A DNA stretch of 23,161 nt, taken from positions 1,991 to 25,151 of IMG/VR virus record IMGVR_UViG_3300030103_000589. One strand, given 5' to 3'. Below the pieces are notes generated by a model. That model ran no database searches. It had not been told where the DNA came from and was given only the letters and a program-made list of their open reading frames with translations. Shown piece by piece: positions 22,750 through 23,161 of the stretch; position 1 is the first letter of the stretch, and each line of letters opens with the position of its first letter. This DNA is from a virus. The position numbers and the translations under genes are program-made.

Positions 22750-23161
22750 AAAAAAACCACTGCACTAAAACAAACATCTAACGGCATATCTTTCAGTACA
22801 TCTGTTTCTTTAGCTTCATACTCTTCTATATTATATTTATCTCTGTATGCTTCTGATACAGGTCTGTACAGTACACTCATAGCTTTATGCATATCATCCC
22901 AGGATTGCATATAGTTTTCTATGTCTACATATTCACCTAATGATATATCTTCTAATACAGGTATAAATCCGTATGCTACATTATTTAATTCAAATCTGTT
23001 TATTAGTTTTGGCTTTATCTCTAATAAATCGTTAAGTATTTTTATGATCTCATTCATATCTTTTATCTTGATCTTGAATGTATCTTTTAGATCTATGCCA
23101 CAAAATATCTCTATCATTTTTTGTGCTATGAATGTACCATCGCCATTGTCTTTCTGTATCT
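22569..23161 (-). CDS. tail assembly chaperone (G-like), 5' end beyond window
   Basis: An ATG at 23117 gives 182 aa, but the frame is open to the right edge and the 14 codons before it (IQKDNGDGTFIAQK) look like protein, with no ribosome binding site before the ATG. I therefore treat the gene as partial at its 5' end. Landmarks counted from ATG 23117: NNVAYGFIPVLEDISLGEYV near residues 46-65, DMHKAMSVLYRPVSEAYRDK near 75-94, MPLDVCFSAVVFFYNLGIEL near 112-131, then DGGGIQQFTNSLKDVLQ near the C-terminus. The order yGfIP...gEy.D......h.amsvLyRP..... is that of tail assembly chaperones in Bacteroidetes phages. These proteins bind the tape measure until the tube grows. From the poly-U tract on, the DNA also codes in the -1 frame. 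Confidence 0.75.
   Translation of the reverse strand, partial: IQKDNGDGTFIAQKMIEIFCGIDLKDTFKIKIKDMNEIIKILNDLLEIKPKLINRFELNNVAYGFIPVLEDISLGEYVDIENYMQSWDDMHKAMSVLYRPVSEAYRDKYNIEEYEAKETDVLKDMPLDVCFSAVVFFYNLGIELSSNMMDYLTEEQLNNLTEGQHSFLNDGGGIQQFTNSLKDVLQNSKISLKKDY
22749..22755 (-). promoter_or_regulatory. -1 ribosomal slippage site, U_UUU_UUU
   Basis: In the chaperone frame the codons are GTT TTT TTT TAC, a run of nine T (22756..22748), which contains a perfect X_XXY_YYZ heptamer. It lies ten bases after the last stop in the -1 frame and 264 bases before the TAG that ends it. Slippage here joins the N-terminal domain to the WGWY extension. I did not find a clear downstream stem-loop by eye. Confidence 0.65.

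Noticed and set aside
1-23161. CRISPR array, tRNA genes, insertion sequences, integrase or attachment sites.
   Set aside because: No regularly spaced direct repeats, no cloverleaf-like sequences noticed, no transposase or integrase frames, and no flanking inverted repeats.

Overview
The window is a dense, AT-rich stretch of a tailed double-stranded DNA bacteriophage genome. Every gene I can support lies on the minus strand, so the reading order is from the right end to the left. Genes overlap or sit a few bases apart, often sharing TAATG or ATGA junctions. Starts are preceded by A/T-rich leaders with no clear Shine-Dalgarno sequence. That leader style, together with the protein families seen (XkdF-like protease, a portal with a Trp/Cys-rich C-terminal extension, marine-type fibres), points to a marine phage infecting a Bacteroidetes/Flavobacteriia host. 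The host is inferred, not shown. The tape measure gene plus a separate tail chaperone indicate a long-tailed phage, probably siphovirus-like.

Reading 5'->3' on the minus strand, the first block (about 23.1 to 14.5 kb) is tail morphogenesis. It holds a tail assembly chaperone-like gene cut by the right window edge, a tail terminator-like protein, an HK97 gp10-like completion protein, a 335-aa tail protein, a 1321-aa baseplate/tail-tip protein ending in Ig/FN3-like and repeated Cys-containing modules, a 46-aa ORF and the tape measure protein. The head block follows (14.5 to 11.1 kb): an XkdF-like protease with two extra C-terminal segments, two tiny Cys-rich ORFs, a Glu/Lys-rich scaffold-like protein, a decoration-like protein and the major capsid protein. 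A strong terminator follows the capsid gene. Next come a tail-tube-like protein, a second terminator, a small structural protein, the portal and a head-tail connector (11.1 to 7.7 kb).

The last block (7.7 kb to the left edge) is host recognition and probably the start of lysis functions. It contains a 1057-aa repetitive fibre, a fibre-assembly-like protein, a 'PDLIWLKNR' surface protein, a 176-aa paralogue of the big fibre's C-terminus, a 600-aa glycine-rich adhesin, a small conserved phage protein, a 48-aa membrane (holin-like) protein and a partial gene at the left edge. No terminase, integrase, replication or tRNA gene is visible, and no stretch longer than 300 bases lacks a gene.

The most notable hidden feature is a second reading frame inside and beyond the chaperone gene. 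It has no start codon, carries a well-formed WGWY / ELAQG protein sequence, and is reachable by -1 slippage on a run of nine U residues. This predicts a G/GT-type programmed frameshift. Other points of interest are the unusual order (tail genes before head genes, portal after capsid), two terminators isolating the tube-like gene, a TATTATATA element before several starts, and several coupled micro-ORFs.
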